A DNA stretch of 64,000 nt, from positions 62,001-126,000 of the forward strand of contig NZ_JANTYS010000011.1 in the NCBI RefSeq assembly GCF_024808255.1, given 5' to 3'. The notes under the pieces are model-generated. The model ran no database searches. It had not been told where the DNA came from and was given only the letters and a program-made list of their open reading frames with translations. The translations under genes and the position numbers were made by a program. Source of the DNA: Mucilaginibacter dorajii. Lineage in GTDB: Bacteria; Bacteroidota; Bacteroidia; Sphingobacteriales; Sphingobacteriaceae. Positions 35,536 to 44,167 of this stretch are shown here, piece by piece (position 1 is the first letter of the stretch; each line of letters begins with the position of its first letter).

Positions 35536-35653
35536 TCTTGTTAACAATGTAGTGTTAATTTAATAGCTTAAATTATTAAATTGAGAATGATTGCTTTAGA
35601 AGTTGGATACACTATGTTAATTTAAAAGTACCCAACACGACCCATTTTTTGTA

Positions 35654-35661
35654 TATTTTTG
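35654..35661 (+). promoter_or_regulatory. Probable dnaB -7 box
   Basis: TATTTTTG, an exact TAnnTTTG, ends 7 nt before the dnaB ATG at 35669, the same spacing as for lepA. Confidence 0.6.
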
Positions 35662-35668
35662 TCGCCTT

Positions 35669-37231
35669 ATGAGTTTTGAGAACGAGAATCAGTACAAGCC
35701 TAATACAAACGAACGCCGTAGCCGCATCACTAACCCAACCCCATATAGTGGATTGGGCAAATTGCCCCCGCAAGCTACAGATTTAGAAGAAGCCGTGTTA
35801 GGCGCGCTGATGCTTGAAAAAGATGCCCTATCATCGGTAATTGACGTACTGAAAGCCGAAGTTTTTTACCGCGACAATCACCAAAAGATTTTTGCGGCCA
35901 TTAAAGATCTTTTTGAAAAATCGCAGCCAATAGATATCCTTACCGTTACAGCGCAATTGCGTAAACAGGGCGACCTGGAAATGATTGGTGGCGCATATTA
36001 TATCACCGAGCTTACCAGCCGTGTGGCGTCTGCCGCCAATATTGAGTTTCACTCGCGTATTATCATCCAAAAATACATCCAGCGGGAGTTGATCCGGATC
36101 TCTACAGAAACCATCAACAGCGCTTATGAAGATACCAGCGATGTACTCGACTTGTTGGATAAAGCCGAAAAAAATCTTTTTGAAATAGCCCAAAGCAACC
36201 TGCGCCGTGACGCCCGTAAAATGGACGACCTGGTACAGGAAGCGTTGAAAGATATTGAATCTTTAAAAGATAAAAAAGACGGATTAACAGGTGTGCCATC
36301 GGGCTTTACCGGGCTTGACCGTATGACTTCGGGCTGGCAAAAATCCGATCTTGTAATTATAGCTGCCCGCCCGGCAATGGGTAAAACGGCCTTCGTATTA
36401 AGTTGCGCCCGTAACGCGGCGGTTGATTTTGATAAACCTACTGTGGTATTTTCGCTGGAAATGTCGTCTGTTCAGTTGGTGAACCGTTTGATTGCTGGCG
36501 AGGCCGAAATTGAGCAGGAAAAGATCCGTAAGGGAACCCTGGAAGAATGGGAATGGCAACAGATCCACTCTAAAATTGGCCGGCTTGAAAAATCTGTCTT
36601 CATTATTGACGATACCCCGGCACTTAACATATTTGAATTCAGGGCCAAATGCCGTCGTTTAAAAGCACAGCACGATATTCAATTAATCATCATCGATTAC
36701 CTGCAGTTGATGCATGGTAAAGCGGCTGATGGCAAAGGCGGCGGCAACCGAGAACAGGAAATTGGTAGTATTTCACGTGCGTTAAAATCGGTTGCAAAAG
36801 AATTAAACGTGCCGGTTATCGCACTGTCGCAGTTGAGTCGCGCGGTGGAGCAAAGGCCGGGTAACTCCAAAAGGCCGATGCTGTCGGATTTACGTGAGTC
36901 TGGTTCAATTGAGCAGGATGCGGATATGGTATTGTTCCTTTACCGTCCTGAATACTACGGTTTAACTGAGGATGAAGACGGTAACCCAACCCAGGGTGTG
37001 GGTGAGGTAATTATCGCCAAACACCGTAACGGTGAAACCGGTACGGTAAGGCTTAAATTCGTTGGTAAATACGTGAAATTTGCCAACCTGGAAGAAGGCA
37101 TGGATGGCTTCCCCCCTCCTGCCGGCAACGCGTTTAGCGGCCTTGCCCCATCACAGGATTTTGAAAAACAAAGCAACTTCATTATTCGCCCATCACGAAT
37201 GGATGATATTGATGATGAACCGCCATTTTAA
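35669..37231 (+). CDS. dnaB: Replicative DNA helicase DnaB
   Basis: The 520-aa protein has the DnaB N-terminal domain (LPPQATDLEEAVLGALMLEK, about 30-135) and a RecA-like motor (about 190-470): Walker A ARPAMGKTAF with K239, Walker B IIIDYLQLMHG, LSQLSRAVEQR and SDLRESGSIEQDAD. It unwinds DNA at the replication fork. The extra C-terminal 50 residues are low complexity and acidic at the end (DDIDDEPPF), perhaps for partner binding. It is monocistronic. Confidence 0.97.
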   Translation: MSFENENQYKPNTNERRSRITNPTPYSGLGKLPPQATDLEEAVLGALMLEKDALSSVIDVLKAEVFYRDNHQKIFAAIKDLFEKSQPIDILTVTAQLRKQGDLEMIGGAYYITELTSRVASAANIEFHSRIIIQKYIQRELIRISTETINSAYEDTSDVLDLLDKAEKNLFEIAQSNLRRDARKMDDLVQEALKDIESLKDKKDGLTGVPSGFTGLDRMTSGWQKSDLVIIAARPAMGKTAFVLSCARNAAVDFDKPTVVFSLEMSSVQLVNRLIAGEAEIEQEKIRKGTLEEWEWQQIHSKIGRLEKSVFIIDDTPALNIFEFRAKCRRLKAQHDIQLIIIDYLQLMHGKAADGKGGGNREQEIGSISRALKSVAKELNVPVIALSQLSRAVEQRPGNSKRPMLSDLRESGSIEQDADMVLFLYRPEYYGLTEDEDGNPTQGVGEVIIAKHRNGETGTVRLKFVGKYVKFANLEEGMDGFPPPAGNAFSGLAPSQDFEKQSNFIIRPSRMDDIDDEPPF

Positions 37232-37237
37232 AAGCGA

Positions 37238-37371
37238 GGCCCCCTAACCCCCTGAAGGGGGAATTTAAAAAACTTATTTATAACGACGTCCAATTTGTTT
37301 ACAAATTGGACGTCGTTATTTTATGATTAGCATGCAAATCAAAAGTTCCCCCTTCAGGGGGTTAGGGGGCC
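37238..37371. repeat. GC-rich foldback with inner hairpin, dnaB/chromate transporter gap (family B)
   Basis: Outer arms 37238-37263 and 37346-37371 are a perfect 26-bp inverted repeat, each carrying CCCCCTGAAGGGGG or its complement. Inside, 37280-37297 and 37302-37319 form a perfect 18-bp hairpin (core ACGACGTCCAATTTG) with a 4-nt loop, followed by T-rich DNA: a bidirectional terminator. GCAAATCAAAAG precedes the right arm, as at 24013. The right arm contains the last codons and stop (37362-37364) of the transporter gene. Confidence 0.9.
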
Positions 37372-38567
37372 AACAACCCTATCACTACCCCTATCACAAT
37401 GATCAATGGTGCTTTTATCTTTGTGAATTTCAACAATAAAAACGTACAAATCATTAACAGATAAGCTATCCAATTACCGCCAAACGGTCGTACCAACAGG
37501 ATAAACGCTGTAGCCATAAAACCTACGGCAACCGCGTTTATGCCGCTTAGTGAATTTTTGATACGGGTAATTTTCTTTAGATCTTCCCAAAATGGTACGA
37601 TGAAAAGGATCAAGATCAAGCCGGGAGTGTTTACCCCTATTACGGCCACAAGGCTTCCAATGATTTGGCCACCAATCCCATATCCTTTATTACCTAAAGT
37701 GATACCACCTAAAAATGAAGTAAACGAAAATGTCGGGCCCGGCAAGGCCTGCTGCAAGGCGTAACCCGAAAGAAATTCGGAGTTGCTGAGGTAATGTTTT
37801 ACTTCCACAAACTCGGTATACATTAGCGGAACCATCACCTGCCCGCCACCAAAAATCAATATGCCGTTGCGGTAAAAGTTTTCAAATAAACGAATGGGTA
37901 AACTAAAGGGCGAGGTTTGGTTGATGACAGCACCCAAAGCTGCAAAAAACAACAGGATCCCAATAAAATAAGCTACTTTATTGGGATTTACATTGGCATA
38001 CAACCGTGTGCGCAGTTCGTTTTCTTGCGGCTGGGTCTCCATAGCCGACGATATGATGCCTCCCAACAAGATCAGTATTGGAAACGCGTAAGCGTTTTGC
38101 AAAATGAGTGTGGCAATAAGCGATGCCACAGCCAGCATGGTACTTATCCTTGTTTTTAAAAACTTAAACGCAAAGCTATAGGTAGCATAAGCAACAATTC
38201 CCACGGCTACCGGCTGGACATACGTTAAAACATGTGCGAATTTAGTCTGATTAGCAAATATTTTATAGCTGATTGCGGCCATGCCCATAATAGCTGCTGA
38301 CGGCAGTATCCAAATAACAAAGGTGATTAAAGCTAACTGCAATCCGCCAACCTTCCAGGCAATACCAACCAAAGTTTGGGTAGATGAAGGCCCCGGTAAT
38401 ACCTGCGATAGCGCATTAAGTTCCATCAGCTCCTCCTCGGTAACATAGCGCCTTTTCTGCACAAACTCGCGCAGCAAAACAGCAATATGCGCCTGCGGCC
38501 CACCAAAAGCCGTAAACGTATAAATTAAAACATCCCGAAGAAAAAGCAGGTGGCGTTTGGTAATCAT
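37362..38567 (-). CDS. Chromate (CHR) family transporter, two-domain
   Basis: The 401-aa membrane protein has two homologous halves: FTAFGGPQAHIAVLLREFVQ followed by KRRYVTEEEL and LSQVLPGPSSTQTL in the first, and GNGILIF-type GGGQVMVPLMYTEFV and ALQQALPGPTFSFTSFLGG in the second. The GGP..H and LPGP motifs are the CHR (ChrA) hallmarks. ChrA exports chromate; many homologues have unknown anion substrates. Its last residues Ala-Pro and stop are encoded by a repeat arm. Confidence 0.9.
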   Translation of the reverse strand: MITKRHLLFLRDVLIYTFTAFGGPQAHIAVLLREFVQKRRYVTEEELMELNALSQVLPGPSSTQTLVGIAWKVGGLQLALITFVIWILPSAAIMGMAAISYKIFANQTKFAHVLTYVQPVAVGIVAYATYSFAFKFLKTRISTMLAVASLIATLILQNAYAFPILILLGGIISSAMETQPQENELRTRLYANVNPNKVAYFIGILLFFAALGAVINQTSPFSLPIRLFENFYRNGILIFGGGQVMVPLMYTEFVEVKHYLSNSEFLSGYALQQALPGPTFSFTSFLGGITLGNKGYGIGGQIIGSLVAVIGVNTPGLILILFIVPFWEDLKKITRIKNSLSGINAVAVGFMATAFILLVRPFGGNWIAYLLMICTFLLLKFTKIKAPLIIVIGVVIGLLAP

Positions 38568-38568
38568 T

Positions 38569-38690
38569 TAGTTCATGGTTTATGGTTTATAGTTCATGGA
38601 TCATAGCCGGATGCCCAGAAACTAAATTGCTGATTGTTATTTACAAATAGATGAAGCTTCTATGAACTATGAACCATCATCTATGAACTA
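38569..38690. repeat. Foldback of TAGTTCATGG units (family D)
   Basis: TAGTTCAT (38569-38576) pairs with ATGAACTA (38683-38690), and ATAGTTCAT (38589-38597) with ATGAACTAT (38662-38670). The left arm has tandem GGTTTAT units. It fills the gap between the chromate-transporter gene and the small TPR gene, both leftward, so it probably terminates the latter. Confidence 0.75.
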
Positions 38691-38693
38691 AAA

Positions 38694-39035
38694 TCAATAA
38701 TCGTCATCATCTTCCTCAATTCCCATGGCTGCGCGGTATACGGCCTGTAATTCAGAAAACGAGTGATTATCGCGCTTTGCTTTGGTCACTTTCATGCCGT
38801 TTTCGTAGGTGGTAATGGCATCCTGTTTGCGGTTAAGGGCTTCGTAAAGCTTGCCCAAATGATAATAGGTGCCTACGTAATTGGGGTGGTTGTTCACCAG
38901 GTCCTCGTAATAAGTAAGGGCTATATCTACCTGATTAAGACGCAGATATTCGGTGGCCAGCGCGTATTTTAAAAACTCGTCGTTGGGTTCATTTTTTATA
39001 AATTCCAGTAGCTTATCCAATCTGCTCAACTCCAT
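38694..39035 (-). CDS. Small TPR-domain protein
   Basis: The 113-aa cytoplasmic protein (MELSRLDKLLEFIKNEPNDE) holds about two TPR units: FLKYALATEYLRLNQVDIAL and YVGTYYHLGKLYEALNRKQD followed by AITTYENGM, and ends in the acidic tail EEDDDDY. The open frame continues 39 codons upstream across the divergent etfB promoter, so the ATG at 39035 is preferred. It is divergent from etfB; the partner is unknown. Confidence 0.75.
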   Translation of the reverse strand: MELSRLDKLLEFIKNEPNDEFLKYALATEYLRLNQVDIALTYYEDLVNNHPNYVGTYYHLGKLYEALNRKQDAITTYENGMKVTKAKRDNHSFSELQAVYRAAMGIEEDDDDY

Positions 39036-39058
39036 TTTAAACTCTATCTTTTTTAACT

Positions 39059-39066
39059 TAAATTTG
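39059..39066 (+). promoter_or_regulatory. Probable etfB -7 box
   Basis: TAAATTTG, an exact TAnnTTTG, ends 15 nt before the etfB ATG at 39082. It overlaps the upstream-extended frame of the divergent TPR gene, supporting both chosen starts. Confidence 0.55.
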
Positions 39067-39081
39067 CAAAAACCTATTGAT

Positions 39082-39819
39082 ATGAAGATCCTGGTATGTG
39101 TAAGTAATGTTCCTGATACCACCACAAAAATAACTTTTACTGATAATAACACCCAATTTAATACAAATGGTGTTCAATTTATATTAAATCCTTACGATGA
39201 GATAGCACTTTCACGCGCTATTGAACTAACCGATGGCGGTAAAGGTACAGTAACTGTAATTAATGTTGGTGAGGTAAATACAGAGGCCACCATTCGCAAG
39301 GCTTTGGCTATTGGCGCTACCGACGCGGTGCGCATAAACGCTAAAGCCCACGATGCCTGGTATGTAGCTTTCCAGATAGCGCAATATGTAAAAGCTAACC
39401 CATTCGACCTGATTCTTACCGGCCGGGAATCTATTGACTACAACGGATCGAAAGTGGCCGGTATGCTGGGCGAATTGTTAGACCTACCTTCGGTATCTAT
39501 CATCAAAAAATTGGATGCTGCCGATAGCGAAGCCACCGTTGAACGTGAAATTGAAGGCGGCAAAGAGGTACTGACCATTCCCTACCCTTTTGTGGCTGGT
39601 GCTGCCGAAGGCGTTGCCGAACCAAAGATCCCTAACATGCGTGGCATCATGTCGGCCAGAACAAAACCCCTAACTGTTATTGAACCTGTTGAAGTAAAAA
39701 CATTTTCAGACATCATCAGTTATGAAACACTGGCCCCACGTGGGCAGGTTACGTTGGTTCCCGCTGCCGATACAGCTAAACTGGTTGATCTTTTACATAC
39801 CGAAGCACGCGTTATCTAA
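39082..39819 (+). CDS. etfB: Electron transfer flavoprotein, beta subunit
   Basis: The 245-aa protein begins MKILVCVSNVPDTTTKITFT and has ETF-beta motifs: NPYDEIALSRAIEL, LILTGRESIDYNGSKVAGML, the VEREIEGGKEVLTIPYPFV region, and MRGIMSARTKPLTVI. EtfB binds AMP and, with EtfA, carries electrons from acyl-CoA dehydrogenases to the respiratory chain. The frame is open 43 codons upstream, but the -7 box at 39059 and conservation fix the start at 39082. It is followed by etfA after 35 bp. Confidence 0.96.
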   Translation: MKILVCVSNVPDTTTKITFTDNNTQFNTNGVQFILNPYDEIALSRAIELTDGGKGTVTVINVGEVNTEATIRKALAIGATDAVRINAKAHDAWYVAFQIAQYVKANPFDLILTGRESIDYNGSKVAGMLGELLDLPSVSIIKKLDAADSEATVEREIEGGKEVLTIPYPFVAGAAEGVAEPKIPNMRGIMSARTKPLTVIEPVEVKTFSDIISYETLAPRGQVTLVPAADTAKLVDLLHTEARVI

Positions 39820-39854
39820 TTTTACTCAAATCGATTTTACGAAACTCATTATAT

Positions 39855-40832
39855 ATGTCAGTTTTAATATATGCGGAAAATGCCGGCGGAACGTTCAAAA
39901 AGTCCATTTTTGAAGCTGTAAGCTACGCGAAGGCTATTGCCGATCAAAATAACACTAATCTTATCGCCATTTCTATCGGCAATGTAAGTGCCGGTGAATT
40001 AGCATCTTTAGGGAAATACGGCGCTCAAAAAGTGCTCAACGTATCTGGCGATAAACTTAAAAACTTTGTAAACCAGGCTTACGCCTCGGTAATAGCAGAA
40101 GCTGCCAAAAAAGAAGGTGCCAATATTGTAGTATTATCAAATACATTTTCCGGTCGTGGCCTTGCGCCACGTATTGGTGTAAAATTAGAAGCCGGTGTGG
40201 CCGATGGCGCCGTGGCATTGCCCGAGCAAAACGGCGGTAAGTTCACCGTTAAAAAAACGGCTTTCTCTGGTAAAGCCTTTGCCATTGTTGAGCTTTCATC
40301 AGCAAATAAAGTAATAGCCCTGGTGCCAAACTCTTATAAAGTAGTTGAAACAGGTGGCAGTGCGCAGATTGAAGATTTTGCTGCAGAAACCAAAGAATCT
40401 GATTTTAAAGCGATGATCAAAGAGATCGTTCGCTCAACCGATAAAGTATCCTTGCCCGATGCAGAGATCGTTGTATCGGCTGGCAGAGGCCTGAAAGGGC
40501 CCGAGAACTGGGGCATGGTTGAAGAGTTGGCTGGTTTGCTTGGCGCTGCCACAGCATGCTCAAAACCGGTATCAGATGCTGGTTGGCGACCACATAGCGA
40601 ACATGTTGGACAAACCGGCATAGCTGTCAGTCCAAATTTGTATATTGCGATAGGAATTTCAGGTGCTATTCAGCACCTGGCCGGCATTAGTTCTTCAAAA
40701 GTTATTGTGGTTATCAACAAAGATCCGGAGGCTCCATTTTTTAAAGTGGCCGACTACGGTATAGTTGGTGATGCGTTTGAGGTAGTGCCGCAATTAATAG
40801 CAGCAGTTAAGGCATATAAGGCTTCAGCATAA
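39855..40832 (+). CDS. etfA: Electron transfer flavoprotein, alpha subunit
   Basis: The 325-aa protein has the ETF-alpha C-terminal FAD domain: SAGRGLKGPENWGMVEELAG, LGAATACSKPVSDAGWRPHS, QTGIAVSPNLYIAIGISGAI then QHLAGI, and VVINKDPEAPFFKVADYGIV. It pairs with EtfB. The start MSVLIYAENAGGTFKKS is standard. The bifunctional nuclease gene follows by 14 bp, so the three genes are probably one operon. Confidence 0.96.
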   Translation: MSVLIYAENAGGTFKKSIFEAVSYAKAIADQNNTNLIAISIGNVSAGELASLGKYGAQKVLNVSGDKLKNFVNQAYASVIAEAAKKEGANIVVLSNTFSGRGLAPRIGVKLEAGVADGAVALPEQNGGKFTVKKTAFSGKAFAIVELSSANKVIALVPNSYKVVETGGSAQIEDFAAETKESDFKAMIKEIVRSTDKVSLPDAEIVVSAGRGLKGPENWGMVEELAGLLGAATACSKPVSDAGWRPHSEHVGQTGIAVSPNLYIAIGISGAIQHLAGISSSKVIVVINKDPEAPFFKVADYGIVGDAFEVVPQLIAAVKAYKASA

Positions 40833-40846
40833 AATATTTAGGTGCG

Positions 40847-41464
40847 ATGGGTAACAACATGAAAAAAATTAAGCTGGATATTGTTGGGTTGTCATACAGC
40901 CAAACACAATCCGGTGCTTATGCTTTAGTTTTAGGCGAGGTTAGCGGCAGGCGCAGGTTACCTATCATTATAGGTAGTTTTGAGGCCCAGGCCATTGCTA
41001 TTGAGATAGAAAAGATGACACCAAGCCGCCCGCTTACGCATGATCTTTTTAAAAGCTTTGCGCAGGCCTACCTGGTGGAAGTACAGGAAATTATTATTTA
41101 TAACCTGGTAGATGGTATCTTTTATTCAAAATTGATTTGCAGCGATGGCAAACGATCTGTTGAGATAGATGCCCGTACATCTGATGCCATAGCGGTTGCT
41201 GTAAGATTTGACTGCCCTATTTTCACCTACGAGTTCATCCTGTCGACAGCGGGGATTGTAATTGAGGGGAACGATTTCGTTTACCTCGAAAACATCAACG
41301 AAAACCAGGAAGAAAAAACAGTTAATACCTCATCTGTAGGGAGCGGCTTTGCATCATTAAGCATTGATGAGCTAAAAACAAAACTACAGGAAGCGCTGGC
41401 CGAAGAATCATACGAAAAAGCGGCTAAGATCCGCGACGAACTCAACAAGCGTAAGGCATCGTAA
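40847..41464 (+). CDS. Bifunctional nuclease (DUF151) with UVR domain
   Basis: The 205-aa protein has a DUF151/BFN domain (residues 5-135: LDIVGLSYSQTQSGAYALVL, RRLPIIIGSFEAQAIAIEIE, RPLTHDLF, DARTSDAIAVAVRFDCPIF) and a C-terminal UVR motif (about 170-203: IDELKTKLQEALAEESYEKA then AKIRDEL), the domain that links UvrB and UvrC. BFN-family members have nuclease activity in plants and bacteria; the UVR tail suggests a repair or stress partner. It is the third gene after etfBA. The ATG four codons downstream is an alternative start. Confidence 0.85.
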   Translation: MGNNMKKIKLDIVGLSYSQTQSGAYALVLGEVSGRRRLPIIIGSFEAQAIAIEIEKMTPSRPLTHDLFKSFAQAYLVEVQEIIIYNLVDGIFYSKLICSDGKRSVEIDARTSDAIAVAVRFDCPIFTYEFILSTAGIVIEGNDFVYLENINENQEEKTVNTSSVGSGFASLSIDELKTKLQEALAEESYEKAAKIRDELNKRKAS

Positions 41465-41480
41465 TTTCGGAATTGGGAAT

Positions 41481-41702
41481 TTCGATATAAGAACTCCCAA
41501 ATGTCATTTCGACGAACAGCGGATGGCTGAGTGGAGGGTGAGGAGAAATCTTATACGTTATGCAGTCCATCATAGCATACCGTATAAGATTTTTCGCTTC
41601 GCTCAAGAGATAGTTTCTCTTTCGCGCAACCGCTCAATCCGCCCTTGCTCAATCGAAATGACATACTTTTCTTGATTTACGGTAACCTTTTCTTATATCG
41701 AA
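41481..41702. repeat. Three-layer nested inverted repeat (family E)
   Basis: In a 420-bp gene-free gap (41465-41884). Perfect nested pairs: TTCGATATAAGAA (41481-41493) with TTCTTATATCGAA (41690-41702); ATGTCATTTCGA (41501-41512) with TCGAAATGACAT (41653-41664); and an inner ATCTTATACG / CGTATAAGAT pair (about 41548-41557 and 41581-41590). ATGTCATTTCGACGAAC is typical of Bacteroidota dispersed repeats. The rest of the gap up to 41884 is AT-rich with no gene. Confidence 0.85.
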
Positions 41703-41884
41703 CTCACCTAATTTTAATATATTCAATATCAAATAATAACCCTCTTTTATAAACTCACCAGCAAAGCGTAACATTTAGGCTCATTTTACCAAATTCTATA
41801 CCCCTTAGCTTTCTGATTTACATTTATTTCACTACTTTCCGTTTTTAATTTAACACTGACAAAATTATTTAAACCCAGTACTGT

Positions 41885-43144
41885 ATGAATATTAAGTTCC
41901 GCTTAATACTGATGAATTTTATGCAATTTTTTGTGTGGGGGGCATGGCTGCTTACCGTAGGCGCATACTGGTTTCAAAACAAAGGATGGTCTGGTGCACA
42001 GTTTGGGGCAATTTTTTCAACTATGGGTATTTCATCCATATTTATGCCTGCACTTGCGGGTATCATATCAGATAAATGGATCAACGCCGAAAAATTGTAT
42101 GGTACACTACATATTTTAGGGGCTATAACACTCTTTTGTGTACCATTGGTAACAAGTCCCACAGTGTTTTTTTGGGTGATACTGCTTAACATGATTTTCT
42201 ATATGCCAACCTTGTCTTTATCTATAACAGTTGCTTACTCGGCATTAAAAGGTGAAGGTAAAGATGTAGTTAAGGTTTACCCTCCTATCCGCGTTTGGGG
42301 AACAGTTGGATTTATCGCGGCCTTGTTAGTGGTAGATGTCACCAAAAGCGAAACCAGTGCCAATCAATTTTATATCGCATCTGCCGTAGCGTTGGCGTTA
42401 GGTATATTTTCTTTCTCGCTGCCTAAATGCCCTCCTTTATTGGGTAAGGCAGGTAAAAAAACATTGCGGGATGCCCTTGGTTTAAATGCTTTTGAATTAT
42501 TCAAAACACCCAAATTTGCTATCTTTTTCGGTTTCTCATTACTTTTAGGTGCAGCCTTGCAGCTTACTAATGCTTACGGAACCACCTATATTTTAGATTT
42601 TGCCAAAACACCTTCGTATAAAGGCTTATTCGCGGTAGAACATTCAAGCGCAATCATTTCCATTTCGCAGGTATCAGAAACACTTTTCATTTTGGCTATA
42701 CCTTTCTTTTTACGCAAGTTTGGTATTAAAAATGTAATGCTGTTCAGTATGCTGGCCTGGGTTTTACGTTTTGGTTTATTTGCGTTTGGTAACCCTGCCA
42801 GTGGTTTATGGATGATCATCCTATCGTGCATTGTTTACGGTATGGCCTTTGATTTCTTTAACATATCGGGGTCATTATTTGTGGAAACGCAAACTACCCC
42901 CGAAATACGTGGCAGCGCGCAGGGCTTATTTATGATGATGGTAAACGGCTTCGGCGCTTTTTTTGGAAGTATTGCCAGCGGCTTTATTATTGATAAGTTT
43001 TTTATTCATGCCGATGGAAGTAAAGACTGGCATGGCATCTGGTTAACCTTTGCAGCTTATGCTTTAGTAATAGCTATTATATTTCCATTTGTGTTCCGCT
43101 ACAAACATAACATAGCGCTTGAGCGGGCTATCCAACACGCTTAA
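41885..43144 (+). CDS. Nucleoside permease (NupG/NHS-type MFS)
   Basis: The 419-aa polytopic protein begins MNIKFRLILMNFMQFFVWGA followed by WLLTVGAYW, as in NupG/XapB-type nucleoside:H+ symporters. Other matches are FMPALAGIISDKWINAEKLY, YMPTLSLSITVAYSAL and IRVWGTVGFIAALLVVD. It has about 12 membrane segments. It imports nucleosides across the inner membrane; exact specificity unknown. Monocistronic, flanked by two foldback repeats. Confidence 0.88.
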   Translation: MNIKFRLILMNFMQFFVWGAWLLTVGAYWFQNKGWSGAQFGAIFSTMGISSIFMPALAGIISDKWINAEKLYGTLHILGAITLFCVPLVTSPTVFFWVILLNMIFYMPTLSLSITVAYSALKGEGKDVVKVYPPIRVWGTVGFIAALLVVDVTKSETSANQFYIASAVALALGIFSFSLPKCPPLLGKAGKKTLRDALGLNAFELFKTPKFAIFFGFSLLLGAALQLTNAYGTTYILDFAKTPSYKGLFAVEHSSAIISISQVSETLFILAIPFFLRKFGIKNVMLFSMLAWVLRFGLFAFGNPASGLWMIILSCIVYGMAFDFFNISGSLFVETQTTPEIRGSAQGLFMMMVNGFGAFFGSIASGFIIDKFFIHADGSKDWHGIWLTFAAYALVIAIIFPFVFRYKHNIALERAIQHA

Positions 43145-43152
43145 TGGCTGTA

Positions 43153-43235
43153 TGAACCGGAATTTGTCGAATTATCAGAATTAATTGAATTTTATTTCAT
43201 TCTGTAAATTCCTTAATTCGACAAATCCCAGTTCA
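43153..43235. repeat. Inverted repeat TGAACCGGAATTTGTCGAATTA (family F)
   Basis: A 22-bp arm at 43153-43174 pairs with 43213-43235, with about two mismatches (core ATTTGTCGAATTA/TAATTCGACAAAT). It lies between the convergent permease and ThuA genes and probably terminates both. Confidence 0.8.
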
Positions 43236-43244
43236 GACAAAGCC

Positions 43245-43958
43245 TTACTTCTTCCCTATCGCATACTGAATGCCACCCAATAAATGTTTCAGGTATAATG
43301 GATCGGCATATGATTCGTCGGTATGGCCAAGTTCGGTGTAAAACGCCCTGCCACCGTCAAAGCTATGGTACCAGGCCATAGGGTGGTTATCGCCATTTTC
43401 GCCGCCGGTATAGCTTTTCTCATCAATTTTAATCAACACGTGCAGGTCGTCGCCCATCCATTTATAGTTATACCATTCGTCAAAGCGTTTCCAATCTTCA
43501 GGTAAGTGCTTAGTTGCAATAAAGTTACGGTCAACCACATGCAACGTAGCTTCCTGTTGTTTAGGGTGACTTTTAAAATAAGCGCCAACCAGTTTGCCAT
43601 ACCAGGGCCAATCGTATTCGGTGTCAGTAGCGGCATGCACACCAACAAAACCTCCACCGGCCTGGATGTATTTTTCAAAAGCCGCTTGCTGGGTATCGTT
43701 CAAAACATCGCCCGTGGTACTTAAAAATATAACAGCGGCATATTGCTTTAAATTGGCAGCTGTGAATTTTTCGGCATTAGTGGTACTATCCACATCAAAG
43801 CCATTTTCGGCACCTAACTTCATAATGGCAGGCACGCCAACAGCTATGGAATTATGGTGAAACCCGGCAGTTTTGCAGAATACAAGTACCTTGGTTTTGG
43901 CAGCTACATTAATAATAGTAGCGCCTATGAGTAAGCAAATAATGGTTATTTTTTTCAT
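43245..43958 (-). CDS. Exported ThuA-domain protein
   Basis: The 237-aa protein has a signal peptide (MKKITIICLLIGATIINVAA) and one ThuA-like domain with a type 1 glutamine-amidotransferase-like fold: VLVFCKTAGFHHNSIAVGVP, VIFLSTTGDVLNDTQQAAFE, YIQAGGGFVGVHAATDTEYD, DEWYNYKW, and HPMAWYHSFDGGRAFYTELG then HTDESY. ThuA proteins are linked to trehalose and other sugar use, but the biochemical role is unclear; exported forms are common in Bacteroidota. The adjacent GMC oxidoreductase suggests sugar oxidation, which is inference. Confidence 0.88.
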   Translation of the reverse strand: MKKITIICLLIGATIINVAAKTKVLVFCKTAGFHHNSIAVGVPAIMKLGAENGFDVDSTTNAEKFTAANLKQYAAVIFLSTTGDVLNDTQQAAFEKYIQAGGGFVGVHAATDTEYDWPWYGKLVGAYFKSHPKQQEATLHVVDRNFIATKHLPEDWKRFDEWYNYKWMGDDLHVLIKIDEKSYTGGENGDNHPMAWYHSFDGGRAFYTELGHTDESYADPLYLKHLLGGIQYAIGKK

Positions 43959-44043
43959 GGTATAGTTTTGGTTGATTTAATATATGGTGATGTAGATTGC
44001 CATATTCGTGACTTTGAACATGGAAAAATGAAAATATAAAACT

Positions 44044-44132
44044 ATGTCATTGCGAGTAATAAATTTCGCGAAATTCTGAAGGTAGAATGACAATATAAAG
44101 CTATGTCATTGCGAGGAACGAGGCAATGACAT
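44044..44132. repeat. Dispersed ATGTCATTGCGAG repeats (family E variant)
   Basis: ATGTCATTGCGAG occurs at 44044-44056 and 44103-44115, and its complement-like GCAATGACAT at 44123-44132 closes a small hairpin around CGAGGAACGAG. It lies in the gap between the GMC gene and the ThuA gene, both leftward. Confidence 0.75.
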
Positions 44133-44167
44133 GATCAATTTGTCATCTGAAACAAGTCATTCTCGCG

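Noticed and set aside
35399..35668. Replication origin
   Set aside because: Only one exact DnaA box, no cluster, and no dnaA/dnaN nearby.
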